A stretch of 64,000 nt of DNA from JADJOY01 sp046331705 [NCBI: bacterium] (GTDB lineage: Bacteria; JADJOY01), in contig JAXLQJ010000025.1 of the NCBI GenBank assembly GCA_046331705.1, positions 38,375 to 102,374 on the forward strand. Reading direction: 5' to 3'. The notes below the pieces were generated by a model that saw only the letters and a program-made list of their open reading frames with translations, searched no databases and was not told where the DNA came from. The translations under genes were made by a program, and so were the position numbers. Below, one piece after another: positions 51,643-60,728 of this stretch (position 1 is its first letter; the number at the start of each line of letters is the position of its first letter).

Positions 51643-51932
51643 GAGCTTTCCTGCCGATCGCTGGATCATCGTGGGCTCTGCCCCTCGGAGTGTCGAGAGA
51701 CGCGAGAGGCGCCTCGGCTCCGATTCCGCGACATCGTCGCCGTGCGGTCGTACGGGGTTCGGGAGGGTGTGTCAAGCAGCATCGCTGCTCGGATCGCGCC
51801 CGCGGTCGGGCGTCGCGGTGCGTGCTCGCTCCGATCGCGATCGGCGGCCGTTCGCGCGGACTGCTAGATTCGCTCCCGCGCGGCGCTGCTCGGCCGGCCG
51901 ATGGCGTCCGCACCCGAGCGAGGATCGTCGAC

Positions 51933-53540
51933 ATGGCTCTCGCGGTTCGTGTGGCGCTCGTGCTGGTGGGCGCGCTGGCGATCGTGCTGGACAGCCGTCG
52001 CGCTGGCGGCTCGCGTCCTCGCCTCTCGGTGCTGTGGTTGCTGTCGTTGGCGCTCGGCGAAGCGGCGTTCGTGCTCGCCGTGTGGCTTCGTCATCGCACC
52101 TTCCCGCTTCATCTCGAGCTCATGGAAGGCGCGGTTCTCGAGCACGTCCAGCGTCTGCTGGCGGGCCAGCCGCTCTATCCGCCGCCCTCGGCTCGATTCG
52201 TGCCGTTCGCGTACAACCCGCTCTACTACGTGCTCGCCGCGCCGCTGATCGGCGGTGTGGGGGGCGGGTTGCCCACGCTGCGGGCGCTTTCCATCGCCGG
52301 CGCGCTGGGGGCTGCGGTGCTCGTGGCGGCAATCGCCGCGCGCCGCGCACGCTCGTGGTTTCACGGCGTGATCGCCCTCGGTCTCTTCGCCGCCGCGTAC
52401 GAGGCGATGGATGCCTACCTCGACACCGCGCATGCCGATGCCTGGCTGATCCTGGCGATCCTCGCCGGAACCGCGCTGGTCGAGAAGGGGCTCGTCCTCG
52501 CTGCGCGCGAAGGTGCCTCGCACACACGCGGACGTGCGTTGCGCGTCGCCGGCGTGGTGACGCTGGTCGCGGGCTTCTGGCTCAAGCAGCACGGAGCGCT
52601 CTTCGCGCTCGCGGCGCTGGCGTGCGTGGTGCTGCGGCTCGGTGCGCGCGCGGCGCTTCCGGAGCTGGTGGTCGCCGTGCTGCTGGGGCCGGTGGCCTAC
52701 CTGCTCGCGGGGCCGCGCCTCTTCGGGCCGTGGATGCTCTTCTACACCTGGACGGTGCCGCGCTCGTGGTCCGTGCTCTCGCCGGCGATCTTCACCCGCG
52801 TCGCCGAGCACCTGGCGCGCGGGGTGCCGTTGCTCACGCTGGCGGCCGCCGGGGGATTCGCCGCCTGGACTCGGACGCTGCGCCACGGGTTGCGCGCGCT
52901 CGATCCCTGGCAGGTGCAGCTCGCGGCCGCGCTCGGCTCCGGTTTCATGGGCGCCCTCGACGCGGGCGGCAACGACAACGTGCTCATCCCGCTCACGACG
53001 TTCGCGATCGTGATGGGGGTGAGCGCGTTGCCGGACTGCGCCTCGCGGCTCGCCCCGCGATGGCCGCGCGCGGTGGAAGAGCTGGCGCTCGTGGCGAGCT
53101 TCGCGCTCTTGCTCTACGACCCGCGGCACGTGTGGACCGCCGCTGGTGCGCCGCGCGCCCACACCGAGCTGGTGGCGTTGGTCCGCGCTCTCGACGCCCC
53201 GGTGTTCGCGCCCGATCTCGGCCCCAGCGATGGCGTGTCGCGCTTCACGCCGCCGCTCACCTGGGTGGCGATCGAGGACTTGGTCCGTGGTGCGCGGGGG
53301 CCGGCCGCACCTCCGGGAATCGCCGACGAGCTGCTCGCCGCGGTCGCGGCGCCCGCCGGCGAGGCGTACATCCTCACCAGCCAGCCGCTCGAGCGGCGCG
53401 TGACGTTGGCGCCGTTGCTCGCTCGGTACCGACTGGAGGCGGATTTCGGAGAGCGCTTCGCGAGCCTGCGCACCCAGCCGATGCGCTGGGGGCGGCTCTA
53501 TCCGCGGTACCTCTATCGCTACTCGCCGCCGCCCGCCTGA
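51933..53540 (+). CDS. Multi-pass membrane glycosyltransferase (GT39/PMT-like)
   Basis: The 535-residue protein has about 10 transmembrane helices. The GT-C signature is weak but plausible: an early loop HLELMEGAVLEHVQRLLAGQ then PLYPPPSARF, with acidic residues where GT39 enzymes have theirs, and YNPLYYVLAAPL. The C-terminal domain is soluble (HTELVALVRALDAPVFAPDL). It would transfer a sugar from a lipid-linked donor on the periplasmic side. ATG 51933 follows GAGG. The neighbours are not glycan genes. Confidence 0.72.
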   Translation: MALAVRVALVLVGALAIVLDSRRAGGSRPRLSVLWLLSLALGEAAFVLAVWLRHRTFPLHLELMEGAVLEHVQRLLAGQPLYPPPSARFVPFAYNPLYYVLAAPLIGGVGGGLPTLRALSIAGALGAAVLVAAIAARRARSWFHGVIALGLFAAAYEAMDAYLDTAHADAWLILAILAGTALVEKGLVLAAREGASHTRGRALRVAGVVTLVAGFWLKQHGALFALAALACVVLRLGARAALPELVVAVLLGPVAYLLAGPRLFGPWMLFYTWTVPRSWSVLSPAIFTRVAEHLARGVPLLTLAAAGGFAAWTRTLRHGLRALDPWQVQLAAALGSGFMGALDAGGNDNVLIPLTTFAIVMGVSALPDCASRLAPRWPRAVEELALVASFALLLYDPRHVWTAAGAPRAHTELVALVRALDAPVFAPDLGPSDGVSRFTPPLTWVAIEDLVRGARGPAAPPGIADELLAAVAAPAGEAYILTSQPLERRVTLAPLLARYRLEADFGERFASLRTQPMRWGRLYPRYLYRYSPPPA

Positions 53541-53565
53541 GCGCGCGCGGCGGCGCGGACGGCGC

Positions 53566-54567
53566 TCACGCGGAGCGCAACATGCCGGCCTCGCGGAACC
53601 ACGCGTAGGTGTCGCGAATGGTGTCGGCGAGGGGGCGCGGCGCGTAGCCCAGCTCGGTGCGGGATTTCGTGAGGTCGGCGCGGGAGTCGCTGGCCAGCAC
53701 GTCCAGGGACTCGTGGGTGTAGAGCGGGTGGGTGTTGGTGAGCCGCGCCCATGCCGTCAGGAAGGGCACCCCCACGTGCGCCAGCCAGAAGGGTACGACG
53801 AGCCCGGGAGGCGCCACGCCGGTCACCTCCTGCGCGAGCTTGCCGATGGTGCGCACCTCGGCCCACTCGTTGCTCAGCAGGTAGCTCTCGCCGGTGCGTC
53901 CGCGGGCCTCGGCGGCGAGCATGCCGTCGACCACGTCGCGCACGTCCACGAAGTTGTAGCCGCCGGGGACCAGCGCCGGCAGCCGCCGGTGGTAGAGATC
54001 CAGCAGCACCTGTCCCATGCGCGAGGGGCGGAAGTCGAAGGGGCCGAGCACGCCGGCCGGATGGACGACGACCGCGTCGAGGCCGCGTGCGACCACCTCG
54101 CGGACGGCCACTTCGCCTGCTGCCTTGGAGCGGTCGTAGGCGGGCGGGATCGGGCCGGGACCCTGCGAGCGCGCGGATGCCTCGCTGAGCGGACCTTGGC
54201 GCGCGCAGTACTGGTCGAACGCGTGGATCGACGAGGTGTGGACCAGGCGCCGCACGCCGCACGCGTGTGCCGCTTCGGCGACGTTGCGCGCGCCCTCGAC
54301 GTTCACCTTCGGCACCAGCCCGCCCATGTCGCCCTGGATCGAGATGATCGCCGCCAAGTGGAAGACCACGTCGGCGCCTTGGAAGGCGCTGCTGAGGCTC
54401 GCCGGATCGAGCACGTTGCCGGGGACGCATTCGACGTCGAGGCCGTCGAGGCCGATCCGCGAGTCGTGGATCAGCGCCCGCACACGGCGGCCCTGAGCGA
54501 GAAGCGAGCGGACGAGATTGACGCCTAGGTGACCACTCGCGCCGGTGACGACCGTGAGCTTGGACAT
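53566..54567 (-). CDS. NAD-dependent epimerase/dehydratase (extended SDR)
   Basis: The 333-residue extended SDR has the nucleotide-binding TGASGHLGVNLVRSLL, DVVFHLAAIIS, VNVEGARNVAEAA, TSSIHAFDQ and the catalytic YDRSK (YxxxK). VVVHPAGVLGP and GGYNFVDVRDVVDGM complete the family signature seen in hopanoid-associated and dihydroflavonol-reductase-like proteins. It probably reduces or epimerises a lipid- or sugar-linked substrate with NAD(P). ATG 54567 follows GGAG. Convergent with the GT39-like gene (25 bp apart). Confidence 0.9.
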   Translation of the reverse strand: MSKLTVVTGASGHLGVNLVRSLLAQGRRVRALIHDSRIGLDGLDVECVPGNVLDPASLSSAFQGADVVFHLAAIISIQGDMGGLVPKVNVEGARNVAEAAHACGVRRLVHTSSIHAFDQYCARQGPLSEASARSQGPGPIPPAYDRSKAAGEVAVREVVARGLDAVVVHPAGVLGPFDFRPSRMGQVLLDLYHRRLPALVPGGYNFVDVRDVVDGMLAAEARGRTGESYLLSNEWAEVRTIGKLAQEVTGVAPPGLVVPFWLAHVGVPFLTAWARLTNTHPLYTHESLDVLASDSRADLTKSRTELGYAPRPLADTIRDTYAWFREAGMLRSA

Positions 54568-54755
54568 GGTTCTCCGCGGGTCCTCGAATCGTGGGGCGCG
54601 CATTCTCCCTCCGCCCACGCGCGTTGTCAGGTGCGCCGGCGCGCCCGTTGGCGCGACCCTCGGCCGCGAGCCGCCGGCGACGCGGGACCGACCTTGTTCC
54701 GCGTGGCGCGGTGCGCCAGCTTGCCTGCGTCCATGCCGTTCGCGTGGGGGCATCG

Positions 54756-55847
54756 ATGGATCGCATTCTCTTCACGGGCTTCCCCGGCTTCCTCGGCACC
54801 GAGCTCTTGCCCCGCGTGCTCGCGCGCGCGGCGGGGGTGGAGGCCGTGTGTTTGGTGCAGCCGAAATTCGTCGAGCTGGCCGAGCGCCGCGCCGGCGAGC
54901 TGACCGAGCTTCACCCGGATCTCGCGGGGCGGGTGCGAATCGTGCCGGGCGACATCGTCGCGCCGGATCTCGGGCTCGGCCCGGCCGCCGACGACCTGGC
55001 GCGGAGCCTGCGCGAGATCTTCCATCTCGCTGCGGTGTACGACCTCTCCGTGGGGCGAGAGCTCGCGATGCGAGTCAACGTCGACGGCACCCGTCACGTG
55101 CTGGCGCTGGCGCGGCGGTCGAAGCGCCTGAGCCGCTTCCAGTACGTGAGCACCTGCTACGTGAGCGGCCGACATGCGGGTCGATTCTCCGAGGACCAGC
55201 TCGACGTCGGCCAGACGTTCAACAACTTCTACGAGGAGACGAAGTTTCTCGCCGAGGTCGAGGTGCAGCAGGCGATGCGCGAAGGGCTGCCCACGTCGAT
55301 CTACCGGCCGGCGGTGGTCGTCGGCGACAGCACCACCGGCGCCACGCAGAAGTACGACGGTCCCTATTTCATGATCCAGTGGCTCTTGCGTCAGCCCAAG
55401 ATCGCGCTCGTGCCGGTGGTCGGCGATCCCAAGCGGCACGAGTTCAACGTGGTGCCGCGCGATTTCGTCGTGGATGCGATCGCGGCGCTCTGCGCCCGCG
55501 CCGACACCGTGGGCGGCGTCTTCAACCTCGCCGATCCCGCGCCGCTCACCGTCGACGAGATCATCGAGCTGGTCACCCGGGTGACCCGGCGGATCGCCTT
55601 GCGCGTCAAGCTGCCGCTCGGGCTCGTGAAGGGCGCGGTCGAGCGCGTGCCGCTGGTCGATCGGGTGGTGCGAGTGCCGAGCGCGGCCTTCGATTACTTC
55701 GTCCATCCGACGCGCTACGGCACCGCCACCACCCAAGCGGCGCTCGCCACCAGTGGCATTCGCTGCCCGCGCTTTCCCGAGTACGCCGAGCGTGCCGTCG
55801 CGTTCGTGCGCGCCCACCCCGAGGTGGGCCACCACGCGATGGTGTGA
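54756..55847 (+). CDS. SDR-family oxidoreductase (NAD_binding_4, fatty acyl reductase-like)
   Basis: The 363-residue protein has an extended SDR start ILFTGFPGFLGTELLPRVLA, GDIVAPDLGLG, EIFHLAAVYDLSV, VNVDGTRHVLALA, YVSTCYVSG and an active-site-type YEETKFLAE (YxxxK with YEETK). This is the thioester/acyl-reductase-like SDR type that often acts on fatty or polyketide acyl groups. PRDFVVDAIAAL and the C-terminal part have no additional reductase domain. ATG 54756 follows GTGGGGGC. With the WS/DGAT gene nearby, a role in lipid reduction is plausible but not shown. Confidence 0.87.
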   Translation: MDRILFTGFPGFLGTELLPRVLARAAGVEAVCLVQPKFVELAERRAGELTELHPDLAGRVRIVPGDIVAPDLGLGPAADDLARSLREIFHLAAVYDLSVGRELAMRVNVDGTRHVLALARRSKRLSRFQYVSTCYVSGRHAGRFSEDQLDVGQTFNNFYEETKFLAEVEVQQAMREGLPTSIYRPAVVVGDSTTGATQKYDGPYFMIQWLLRQPKIALVPVVGDPKRHEFNVVPRDFVVDAIAALCARADTVGGVFNLADPAPLTVDEIIELVTRVTRRIALRVKLPLGLVKGAVERVPLVDRVVRVPSAAFDYFVHPTRYGTATTQAALATSGIRCPRFPEYAERAVAFVRAHPEVGHHAMV

Positions 55848-55850
55848 GCG

Positions 55851-56690
55851 TCAGAGCCGCTGCGTGAGCTTGCTGCCGCTGGTCAGGATGCGTTGGTACG
55901 CGGTGGGCAACGAGCGCTGCACGGCGTCGATCAGGTAGGCCTCGGGGCCGATCAGCACGCGGCGGGCGTTGCGTTCGATGCCCGTCAGGATCTTGCGCGC
56001 CGCCACCTCGGGAGGGATGCGCAGCAGCTTGTTCATCTGGCCGACGCTCGCTTCCTTGGAGGTGACGCCGGCGATCCCCTCCGTCTCGCCGAAGCGGGCG
56101 GCGTTGGCGATGTTCGTGCGGATGCCGCCGGGGTGGACGCAGGTCGCGCTCACGCCGCAATTCAAGAGGTCGAGCTCCTCGCGCAGCGCCTCGGTGAATC
56201 CGCGCACGGCGAACTTCGAGGCGTTGTAGGCGGATTGGGTGGGGATCCCCACCAGCCCGAACACGCTCGAGACGTTCACCACGTGGCCTTCTCCCGCTGC
56301 GCGCAGGTGCGGCAGGAAGGCTTTGGTGCCGTGAACCACGCCCCAGAAGTTGATGTTCATCAACCACTCGAGATCCGCGTACTCCATCTTCTCGACGCTG
56401 GCGCTGATCGCGACCCCGGCGTTGTTGATGATCACGTGCACCGCGCCGAAATCGCGGGCGGTCTTGTCTGCCCAGCGATGGACGTGGGCGCGATCGGCCA
56501 CGTCGAGCTTGGTGGCCGTGGCCTCGGCGCCTGCGGCGCGGCAGCGCGCCGCGGTCTCGTCGACGTTCGCCTTGTGGATGTCCGAGAGCGCGAGCCGCGC
56601 GCCCTTGGCGGCGGCCAGCTCCGCCAACGCCCGGCCGATGCCCGAGCCCGCTCCGGTGATGGCCACCACCTTGCCGTCGATCGACTTCAT
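55851..56690 (-). CDS. Short-chain dehydrogenase/reductase
   Basis: The 279-residue classical SDR has TGAGSGIGRALAELAA (TGxxxGxG), NNAGVAISAS (NNAG), VNVSSVFGLVG and the catalytic YNASKFAVRG (YxxxK), and PGGIRT. It acts on a ketone or alcohol with NAD(P)H in the cytoplasm. ATG 56690 follows GGGAGG. It ends 3 bp from the convergent SDR at 54756. Substrate unknown; similar SDRs act on fatty alcohols and steroids. Confidence 0.92.
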   Translation of the reverse strand: MKSIDGKVVAITGAGSGIGRALAELAAAKGARLALSDIHKANVDETAARCRAAGAEATATKLDVADRAHVHRWADKTARDFGAVHVIINNAGVAISASVEKMEYADLEWLMNINFWGVVHGTKAFLPHLRAAGEGHVVNVSSVFGLVGIPTQSAYNASKFAVRGFTEALREELDLLNCGVSATCVHPGGIRTNIANAARFGETEGIAGVTSKEASVGQMNKLLRIPPEVAARKILTGIERNARRVLIGPEAYLIDAVQRSLPTAYQRILTSGSKLTQRL

Positions 56691-56938
56691 CGTTCCTCCC
56701 TCGTCAGGTGGGACGCGTGCGTGCCACCGCGGCACGGCGCTGCGGCACTGCGGTCCGCGTCCGTGTGCGAGACCCTATTCGTCGCCGGCCGCCGCGGGTA
56801 GAGCCAGCTGGGCCAACGGCTTGTCATCGTGGGCCGCCACCGCCCCGCGAGGGGATTGCCGACGCGCCCGCGCCCACCCAAATTGCGGCACGTCGCGCGC
56901 AAGCTCCACGGGCGGTATCCGGCGGCACTGGGGGTCCC

Positions 56939-57727
56939 ATGCGAAACCCGCTTGCGGCCATTCTCGCGTCGCTCTCGGACGAGCGAGAGCCGGACATGAC
57001 GGCGCGGCTCTTTCGCGGGACCACCCTCGTGGCCACCGTCGTGCTGCTCGGGTTGCTGGTTCCGGTGAACGTCTTCGAGCGAGTTCCGCTCGCGGTGCAT
57101 GCCGCCGCCATGGGCTTCGGCGTCTTCAACGTCGTGCTCTATCGCCGCGCCGTCGCCGGTCGATACCACTACGTCGCGTTCTTCGCCGGGCTGCTCGTCA
57201 CGCTCGATGTCGCGTGGATCGGCAGCGGAGGCTCGGACGGCAGCGCCAACATGTGGCTGGTGACAGGCGTCATCACGGCGGTGCTCTTCTTCCAGGGCAA
57301 TGCGTTGCGCGCCGCGTTGGCCGCATTCTGCGCCAACGGCATGGCGCTCTACGGCCTGGAGCGCGTCGTGCCGGATGTCGTGATTCCGTTCCGGAGCCCC
57401 GAGGTGCGTCTTTACGACATGGTGACGGGCTTCGTGCTCGCCAGCTCGACGGCCGCGACGCTCGTGTGGGTGGTGCTCAACGCGTATCGTCGCGAACGGC
57501 GCCGCCTCGCCGAGGCGGTGACCGAGCTCGAGCGACGCACCCAGGAAGTTCACACGCTGCGCGGCCTGCTGCCGATCTGCGCGTGGTGCAAGAAGGTCCG
57601 CACGGACAGCGGGCTCTGGACCGAGGCCGCGCGTTACCTCGAGAGCCATCCCGACGTGCGCATCACGCACGGGCTTTGCCCGAGCTGTCTCGAAGCGCAG
57701 CTCGCCGCCCCAGACGAGTACCGCTGA
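56939..57727 (+). CDS. Membrane protein with coiled coil and C-terminal CxxC...CxxC motif
   Basis: The 262-residue protein has five or six transmembrane helices (MTARLFRGTTLVATVVLLGL onward), a short coiled coil (RRRLAEAVTELERRTQEV) and a C-terminal module LRGLLPICAWCKKVRTDSG with HGLCPSCLEAQ. The module GLLPIC-x-x-CKK-x-R...HGxCPxC occurs at the end of many sensor kinases and GGDEF proteins (family knowledge) and likely binds metal. Here no kinase or cyclase domain is attached, so it is a stand-alone sensor or adaptor. ATG 56939 lacks a strong ribosome site. Confidence 0.75.
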   Translation: MRNPLAAILASLSDEREPDMTARLFRGTTLVATVVLLGLLVPVNVFERVPLAVHAAAMGFGVFNVVLYRRAVAGRYHYVAFFAGLLVTLDVAWIGSGGSDGSANMWLVTGVITAVLFFQGNALRAALAAFCANGMALYGLERVVPDVVIPFRSPEVRLYDMVTGFVLASSTAATLVWVVLNAYRRERRRLAEAVTELERRTQEVHTLRGLLPICAWCKKVRTDSGLWTEAARYLESHPDVRITHGLCPSCLEAQLAAPDEYR

Positions 57728-57861
57728 GATCGCCGCGCGGGCGATCCGGCGCGAGCGCCGCGCTCGGGTCGGAGTCGCGCCGATCGGCGCGGCGTTTGCA
57801 CACGAAAACAGCGAAAAGCTCGGCTCGTTCGCCCATCCCGTTCTCGCGGAGGCGCATCCCC

Positions 57862-59175
57862 GTGAGCCGCTCGTCGATCGTTTCCCGAATCGCCCACGAC
57901 GCCTGCATGCACGCCCCCCGGATCATGCCGGAGGGACCGTGGTGGGATCACCTGGAGACCAACTTCTACGAGCGACCGGAAGGCTTCGAGCTCGGAATTC
58001 GCGACCTCGTCCGGGTGCGTGCCACGGCGGCGTTCGACGTGGGCGTGCGCACGGCGCTGGCCACGATCCTCGCGCCGCTCACGGTGCCGAGCGGCTACCA
58101 CCCGGCGGCGCTCGCGGCGATGTTCGCCGATCGCAAGGTCTACGAGCCGCTTGCCGAGGGCGGCGACCCGTCCCGTTTCTTCGCGGCGCCGCCGCGAGGC
58201 GTCGAGGTCACGAGCTCGAAGCCGCGGGGAGTTTACTTCGAGCCGCGCGGCGGCCGCTGCCGCGACCTCTGCTTCGAGAGCGCGTACCTGCCGCGCAATC
58301 CGCGGATCCGCGCCGAGTACCTCGGCCACGAGGCCAACCGCTTCGCCCGCGGGCGGTACTGGAGCCACGACGGCATCCCCCGGCCGACGATCATCGCGAT
58401 CCATGGCTTCGCGGGAGATCCCTACTGGCTCAACCAATGGCTGTTCGCGCTTCCTTGGTTCTATTCCATCGGTTGCGACGTCTTGCTGGTGACCCTGCCG
58501 TTCCACGGCGCGCGTCGAGCGCGCGGCTCGGTCCTGAGCGGGCAGGGCTTCTTCGCAGGAGGCATCTCGCGGGTGAACGAGGCCTTCGGCCAAGCCGTGA
58601 TGGACGTTCGGACTTTCGTCGACTGGCTCGAGCACGAGCGTGGCGTCGCCCGGATCGGCGTCACCGGAATCAGCCTGGGCGGCTACACGGCCGCGCTGCT
58701 CGCGGCGATCGACGACAGGCTTCGTTTCTCGATCCCCAACGTGCCGCTCGTGAGCCTCGCCGATCTGGTCCTCGAGTGGGAGCCGCTCGGCGCGCTGATG
58801 CGCGCCGCGATGCTCGCCACCGGCACCTCGATCAAGCGCATCCGCCGCGCGCTCGCCGTGCACAGTCCGCTCACCTATCCGCCGCTGCTCGACCGCGAGC
58901 GGCTCATGATCATCGGCGGTGTGGGCGACCGGCTCGCTCCCCCCAAGCATTCGCGGCTCTTGTGGGACCACTGGGGCCGGTGCCGCATCCACTGGTTTCC
59001 CGGTAGCCACAGCATCCATCTCGACAGGGGCGATTACCTGCGGCGCATGGGGCGCTTCCTGAACGAGATCGGATTCAACGCGGACCGGCGCCGCACGCGT
59101 GGCGCGGCGCGGCGCGAGACCCACGCGCGGCACGCCCGGCGCGGACCGGCCGAGAGGCTCGCCAAGGTCGTGTGA
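57862..59175 (+). CDS. Alpha/beta hydrolase coupled to WS/DGAT
   Basis: The 437-residue protein has a hydrolase core after a 170-residue N-terminal region: TIIAIHGFAGDPYWLNQWL, LLVTLPFHGARRARG, nucleophile elbow GVTGISLGGYTAAL and MIIGGVGDRLAPPKHS, with FPGSHSIHLD supplying the His. It is paralogous to 42822. Start GTG 57862 has GGAGG 9 nt upstream. Its stop (TGA 59173-59175) shares a base with the ATG of the WS/DGAT gene, so the two proteins are made together. An esterase that supplies or removes acyl groups for the acyltransferase is a reasonable inference. Confidence 0.88.
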   Translation: MSRSSIVSRIAHDACMHAPRIMPEGPWWDHLETNFYERPEGFELGIRDLVRVRATAAFDVGVRTALATILAPLTVPSGYHPAALAAMFADRKVYEPLAEGGDPSRFFAAPPRGVEVTSSKPRGVYFEPRGGRCRDLCFESAYLPRNPRIRAEYLGHEANRFARGRYWSHDGIPRPTIIAIHGFAGDPYWLNQWLFALPWFYSIGCDVLLVTLPFHGARRARGSVLSGQGFFAGGISRVNEAFGQAVMDVRTFVDWLEHERGVARIGVTGISLGGYTAALLAAIDDRLRFSIPNVPLVSLADLVLEWEPLGALMRAAMLATGTSIKRIRRALAVHSPLTYPPLLDRERLMIIGGVGDRLAPPKHSRLLWDHWGRCRIHWFPGSHSIHLDRGDYLRRMGRFLNEIGFNADRRRTRGAARRETHARHARRGPAERLAKVV

Positions 59176-60728
59176 TGCACCCGGTGTCGAGCCTCGATGC
59201 GGCGATGCTCTACGCCGAGACGGCCGAGATGCCGCTGCACACGATGGGAGTGGTGCTGATCGACGCCCCTCCGAGGTGGCGCGGCTCTCCCCTCGAGGTG
59301 ATGCGGCGAACGCTCCGAGAGCGCATCCACCAGGTGACGCCGTTTCGCCGGCGGCTCGTGGAGGGGCCGCTCGGGCTCGGTGACCCGCACTGGATCGAGG
59401 ACCCTCGATTCGATCTCGAGCGGCACCTTCACGTGGCCGAGCTCCCGCCGCCGCGCGGCAGGAAGGAGCTCGCCGCCTTCGTCGGCGAGTACGCGGGACG
59501 CACGCTCGATCGCGGCAAGCCGCTGTGGGAGATGGTGCTGATTCCGAAGCTCGCGAGCGGGCAGGTGGCCGTGATCGCCAAGATCCATCACGCGGCGATG
59601 GACGGCGGCCGGCTGGTGGGCATGTTGCGTCAGCTCTTCGACGAGCAACCTCGCCGGCGTCGCGTGCCGCCCGCGATCGAGCCGTGGGTTCCCGACCCCG
59701 AGCCCTCGAAGGCGTGGCTCGCCGCCGACGCGGCGCGCGCGGTGGTCGTGCGCCCCTGGCACGCGGCGGAGGCGCTCGTCGAGGTGGCGGAGACGCTGGT
59801 CGCGCGGAGCCGGCACGGCCACCGGGACGAGCCGAGCGCGAGCGACGCTCCGGTGGCGGAACCCACCGTGGGGCATCCAGCCAAGCTCTTCGAGGCCCCG
59901 CCCACGCCCTTCAACGGCGCCCTGACGCCCCACCGATCGGTGGCGCTGGCGGACGTCGCGTTCCGCGATCTGGTTCAGGTGAAGGAGGCCTTCGACGGCA
60001 CGATCAACGACGTGGTGCTGGCGGCGAGCACGGCGGCGCTGCGCTCGTGGTTGCTCGCGCACGGCGGACTTCCCGAGCGCCCGCTGGTCGCGAACGTGCC
60101 GGTCACCGTGCGCGGCAAAGGAGAGGCGGATGCCGGCAACCGCGTCTCCATGATCCTGGCGCACCTGCCGGTGAGGACCGCCGATCCGCTGGCGCGGTTG
60201 GCGGCCATCCACGCCGAGACCCAGCGCGCCAAGGAGCGCCACGGTGGCGGTGGCGCTGGCGGTGACGTGTTGCGGCAGTTCACGGACGTGGTCACCAACC
60301 TCACCGCACCGTGGCTGCTGACCCACGTGGTGCAGCTCTATTCGGCGAGTCACCTCGCGAACTGGCTGCCGTTCTTCTGGAACCTGGTGATCTCGAACCT
60401 GCCGGGGCCGCCGGTACCGCTCTATTGCGAAGGTGGTCGGGTCCGGTGCGTCTATCCCCTCGGCCCCGTGCAGCAGGGCTCGGGGCTCAACCTGACGGTG
60501 ATGAGCACCGCCGATCGGCTGTGCCTCGGAGCGCTGGCCTGCATGGAGATGGTGCCGGACGTCGAGGACATCGCGCGTGGCTTCGTCGACGAGGTGGCGG
60601 TGCTCCGCGAGCTCGCGAAGCCCCGCCGACGCGTACGCGCGCCGCGACGAGCGGCGCTCAGAGCTGGATCTCGGCCACGTCGCGAATCCCCGCGAGGTCG
60701 AGCTCGGGTCGGAAGCGCCACGCCATGA
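59175..60728 (+). CDS. Wax ester synthase/diacylglycerol acyltransferase (WS/DGAT)
   Basis: The 517-residue protein begins SSLDAAMLYAETAEMPLHTM and has the active-site HHAAMDGG (HHxxxDG, both His present) in AKIHHAAMDGGRL. Further family landmarks are GTINDVVLAASTAALRSWLL, PLVANVPVTVR and NLVISNLPGPPVPLY, and a C-terminal LCLGALACMEMVPDVED. It uses acyl-CoA to acylate fatty alcohol or diacylglycerol, making storage wax ester or TAG at the membrane. The ATG overlaps the hydrolase stop (TGATG). The 3' end overlaps the convergent GNAT gene by 71 bp; the Arg-rich tail in this overlap is probably non-critical. Confidence 0.94.
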   Translation: MHPVSSLDAAMLYAETAEMPLHTMGVVLIDAPPRWRGSPLEVMRRTLRERIHQVTPFRRRLVEGPLGLGDPHWIEDPRFDLERHLHVAELPPPRGRKELAAFVGEYAGRTLDRGKPLWEMVLIPKLASGQVAVIAKIHHAAMDGGRLVGMLRQLFDEQPRRRRVPPAIEPWVPDPEPSKAWLAADAARAVVVRPWHAAEALVEVAETLVARSRHGHRDEPSASDAPVAEPTVGHPAKLFEAPPTPFNGALTPHRSVALADVAFRDLVQVKEAFDGTINDVVLAASTAALRSWLLAHGGLPERPLVANVPVTVRGKGEADAGNRVSMILAHLPVRTADPLARLAAIHAETQRAKERHGGGGAGGDVLRQFTDVVTNLTAPWLLTHVVQLYSASHLANWLPFFWNLVISNLPGPPVPLYCEGGRVRCVYPLGPVQQGSGLNLTVMSTADRLCLGALACMEMVPDVEDIARGFVDEVAVLRELAKPRRRVRAPRRAALRAGSRPRRESPRGRARVGSATP

